Both the position numbers and the translations under genes were made by a program. The notes below the pieces were generated by a model. That model searched no databases. It worked only from the letters and a program-made list of their open reading frames with translations, and had not been told where the DNA came from. From assembly GCF_004310425.1 (NCBI RefSeq), contig NZ_SIUB01000001.1, positions 186,001 to 250,000 of the forward strand: 64,000 bases of DNA. The letters run 5' to 3'. Shown one piece after another: positions 61,938 to 64,000 of the stretch (positions are counted from its first letter, which is position 1; each line of letters begins with the position of its first letter). The DNA comes from Hansschlegelia quercus. Lineage in GTDB: Bacteria; Pseudomonadota; Alphaproteobacteria; Rhizobiales; Methylopilaceae.

Positions 61938-63044
61938 TTAGACCGGGAGAAGCGCCAAGTGATTGTCCCAGCGTAGCCGCCCCATGCGCCGACCGACGAC
62001 CGCCGCGCCGTCTTCACTCGCCGCGATCCGGATGATCTCGCCGAGCCCGTTGCTCGCCACGAACCGGCCGGGGGCGGCTTCCGCCACGAGCCCGCAGCAA
62101 TCCGGGATGGAGACGACGCCGACGAGCTCCTCGCGAGCGGCGTCGAAGACCGCCACGACGCCGCCTTTGGGACCCGAAGCTGCGAGAAATCGTCCGGAGG
62201 CGTCGATGGCCAGCGTGCCGACCGAGCCGCCGATGCGGGCGTTGACGTCGTATCCGGCGTCGAGCCAGCGCAGGCGGGTCCCGTCGAGGCGGGCGACGAG
62301 CGGATGATCGTGCGCGCCGGGCTCCGTGTCCTGCGCGGCGACGAACAGCGACCCGTCGCGCCCCTGCGCGAGATGGCGGAGCGAGAGCGAGGACGCGTCG
62401 GCCTCAACCTCCGCCACGCGGTCGATCGCGCCTGTTACGGGGTCGACCAGCGCGAGGTTCGATCGGGCGCGCGTCGTCCCGAGCGCCTTGATGCCGGGAT
62501 CGGTCTTCGGCTCCTTGGCGCCGTTCGCCACCGCGATCAGGCCGCCCGCGGAGATCAGCTCGTGCGGGCCTATCCCGGCCGAGGCGCATTCGGCGCCGAC
62601 GCGATAGCCGTCCGCGGCGGAACGGACGACGACCGTCCCCTCGCCCGTCGCGGCGTCGATCTCCGCGGAATAAAAGATCGATCCGTCCGGCGAATAGGCG
62701 CCGTGGCCGGAGAAACGGCGCCTGGCGCTCGCCTGGAACGCGCCACGCACGGTGCGCGCCTCGCCGTCGAGCACGAAGGCGAGGTCTCCCGGACGACGAG
62801 CCACCGCCACCGCCTCGCGCCCGTCCGGACGCGCGCTCAGCGCATGAAGCCGCACGGGCGTCGCGGCGCCGGGCGTCGCTTCCAGCGCGTCGTCGAGCAG
62901 CCCGACGTGGTAGCGGCCGTCGGCGTCGAGCGCCGAGCCGACAAACCGCGGCGCCTCCTCCGCACGGGCGGCGACCGGCGGGAACGCTGCTCCGAGAGCG
63001 GCCCCGCCAAGCGCCTGCAGGGCTCCGCGGCGGCTGAGATGCAT
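61938..63044 (-). CDS. DUF1513 (WD40-like) Tat-exported protein
   Basis: Periplasmic beta-propeller-like protein of 368 aa with a twin-arginine start (HLSRRGALQALGGAALGAAFP). Marker segments are GHGAYSPDGSIFYSAEID, SAGIGPHELISAGG, ANGAKEPKTDP and a final RLRWDNHLAL, as in DUF1513 proteins. These typically form an operon with imelysin-like and diheme peroxidase genes and are iron-responsive in several proteobacteria; the imelysin gene 4 bp upstream fits that pattern. Biochemical role unknown. The start at 63044 gives the intact Tat signal. Confidence 0.85.
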   Translation of the reverse strand: MHLSRRGALQALGGAALGAAFPPVAARAEEAPRFVGSALDADGRYHVGLLDDALEATPGAATPVRLHALSARPDGREAVAVARRPGDLAFVLDGEARTVRGAFQASARRRFSGHGAYSPDGSIFYSAEIDAATGEGTVVVRSAADGYRVGAECASAGIGPHELISAGGLIAVANGAKEPKTDPGIKALGTTRARSNLALVDPVTGAIDRVAEVEADASSLSLRHLAQGRDGSLFVAAQDTEPGAHDHPLVARLDGTRLRWLDAGYDVNARIGGSVGTLAIDASGRFLAASGPKGGVVAVFDAAREELVGVVSIPDCCGLVAEAAPGRFVASNGLGEIIRIAASEDGAAVVGRRMGRLRWDNHLALLPV

Positions 63045-63048
63045 CGCC

Positions 63049-64000
63049 TCAGTCCCCGTCGAGTGCGTTGAAGCCCAGTGGCAGGCCGAGCGCCGGGGCA
63101 AGGTTCTTCACGAGATCGTTCTGCGCGACCTTCAACGCGGCGACCGCCGCCTCAAGCGTCTTGCGCCGCTTCGGATCGGTCGCCGCCTGCCCGAAGTCGG
63201 TTGGCAGCTTCGCCGCCGCAGCCTCCGCCGCGGCGAAGGTCTTGGCGTTCGCCGCTGCGACATCCTTCGGCGCATAAGTCCCGAACGTCTTCGCCATGGC
63301 CGCGAGGCTGCCCGTCAAAACCTGAAGGGCGCGCGCGGAGCGGCTGGAGCGCCAGCCTTCCGCCGCTTTCGGTCGCGCCATGTCCGGCCCGGCGCCGAGC
63401 ACGGGGAAGATCTTGAGATCGTTCGCGCGCTGCACCCCGCCGGCGAGGTCCGTCATCAGCCGGGCGGCGCCCTGGGCGGGATCGGCGAAGTGCACGGGAT
63501 CACCCTCCCCGCGCTTCAGCCGCGCCAGCGGGCCGTCCGGCGCGCCCCATTCGGTCACGACGTCGTTCACGATCGAGGCGATGTTGGCGGCGATCGCGAC
63601 GCCGGACCGGCACCGAGCGGCGGGGCTCGCCTCGCTGGTCTCGTAGAGCAGCCTTTCGAGCGCCGGAAACCCCTGGCCCGCGACGCTAACGCCGCGGATC
63701 GTTTCGGGCGGGACGTCGCCGTCCTTCGCGCGTTCTTCTATCTCGGTCAGCGCCTTGGCGACGACGTTGCGACGGTCCGGCCCGAAGAACAGGCGATCGG
63801 CGCGCAAGGCGACGCTCATCGGCCCGGTCGTGACGTGCTCGACAGTCGCCCAGCTGTCGGCCGCCTTGCCGTAGGCCGCGCGCAAGCTCTCGAGATCTGG
63901 CGCGAAGTCACCATCGGCGCAGGCCGCCTTCCAGGCCTCCGACTGCTCGCCCGCAGCTTTCGCCAAGGTCTCGTAGCGCGGTATGAGATAGCTCTCGATC
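63049..64000 (-). CDS. Imelysin-like (peptidase M75/IrpA family) protein, partial
   Basis: Partial gene; the frame is open through the right edge, so the N-terminus and any signal peptide lie outside. The visible 317 residues show SYLIPRYETLAK, FGPDRRNVVAKAL and GQGFPALERLLYE; the classical GxHxxE of M75 proteins is GFPALE here, with His replaced by Pro, so peptidase or metal function is doubtful. A second helical bundle follows. Imelysins with DUF1513 partners act in iron acquisition. Confidence 0.85.
   Translation of the reverse strand, partial: IESYLIPRYETLAKAAGEQSEAWKAACADGDFAPDLESLRAAYGKAADSWATVEHVTTGPMSVALRADRLFFGPDRRNVVAKALTEIEERAKDGDVPPETIRGVSVAGQGFPALERLLYETSEASPAARCRSGVAIAANIASIVNDVVTEWGAPDGPLARLKRGEGDPVHFADPAQGAARLMTDLAGGVQRANDLKIFPVLGAGPDMARPKAAEGWRSSRSARALQVLTGSLAAMAKTFGTYAPKDVAAANAKTFAAAEAAAAKLPTDFGQAATDPKRRKTLEAAVAALKVAQNDLVKNLAPALGLPLGFNALDGD

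Noticed and set aside
35782-64000. A selenoprotein with in-frame TGA near selC
   Set aside because: Genes in this part of the window have complete family-length products without needing UGA read-through, and no interrupted frame with a following hairpin was recognised.

Overview
The window reads as chromosomal DNA of a GC-rich, probably methylotrophic alphaproteobacterium (Hyphomicrobiales-like). This rests on gene content: N,N-dimethylformamidase, formamidase FmdA/FmdB, three urea/short-chain-amide ABC transporters, a PuuD-type urate oxidase, a KaiB/KaiC/HWE-kinase locus and the intergenic palindromic repeats. The species cannot be named from the sequence alone.

Region 1 (about 1-31,400) is an amide-utilisation region in three modules. 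Module A (+ strand) has a five-gene urt-like ABC transporter, then both subunits of N,N-dimethylformamidase (DMF to dimethylamine and formate), a Rieske-oxygenase-like protein that has lost its cluster histidines, a Sel1-repeat protein, a small unknown protein, a TorF-type outer-membrane protein and an XRE-cupin regulator. CGTCTAGACG-like palindromes recur in front of the transporter, dmfA1 and the porin. Module B (mainly - strand) has formamidase FmdA, FmdB and a second Urt transporter. It is divergent from an unusual NCS1-transporter/histidine-kinase/receiver chimera and its LuxR-type response regulator, with a perfect inverted repeat between them. Module C (- strand) is a third Urt transporter followed by a second formamidase/acetamidase. 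Together they would import DMF, formamide, urea or similar amides and release formate, ammonia and methylamines.

Region 2 (31,600-35,900) has an orphan IS3 OrfA-like gene beside tRNA-Gln(UUG), a kaiC-kaiB-HWE histidine kinase operon, and selC, the selenocysteine tRNA. The cell therefore probably makes at least one selenoprotein.

Region 3 (35,900-56,000) is a nearly complete purine catabolic locus. It holds an NCS2 purine permease, 8-oxoguanine deaminase, a Tsx-like outer-membrane channel, a RutR-like TetR regulator, allantoinase PuuE, cytochrome-c urate oxidase PuuD, guanine deaminase, a BmpA-type nucleoside ABC transporter, HIU hydrolase, OHCU decarboxylase, allantoicase, ureidoglycolate lyase and a two-gene xanthine dehydrogenase whose FeS and molybdenum domains are fused. 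Sigma-54-like -24/-12 elements precede xdh and the urate operon, with a near-identical one before the permease.

Region 4 (56,000-64,000) has two TPR/LicD (fukutin-like) transferases flanking a TagD-type cytidylyltransferase, trehalose-6-phosphate phosphatase, an orphan TRAP solute-binding protein, and a DUF1513/imelysin pair that runs off the right edge.
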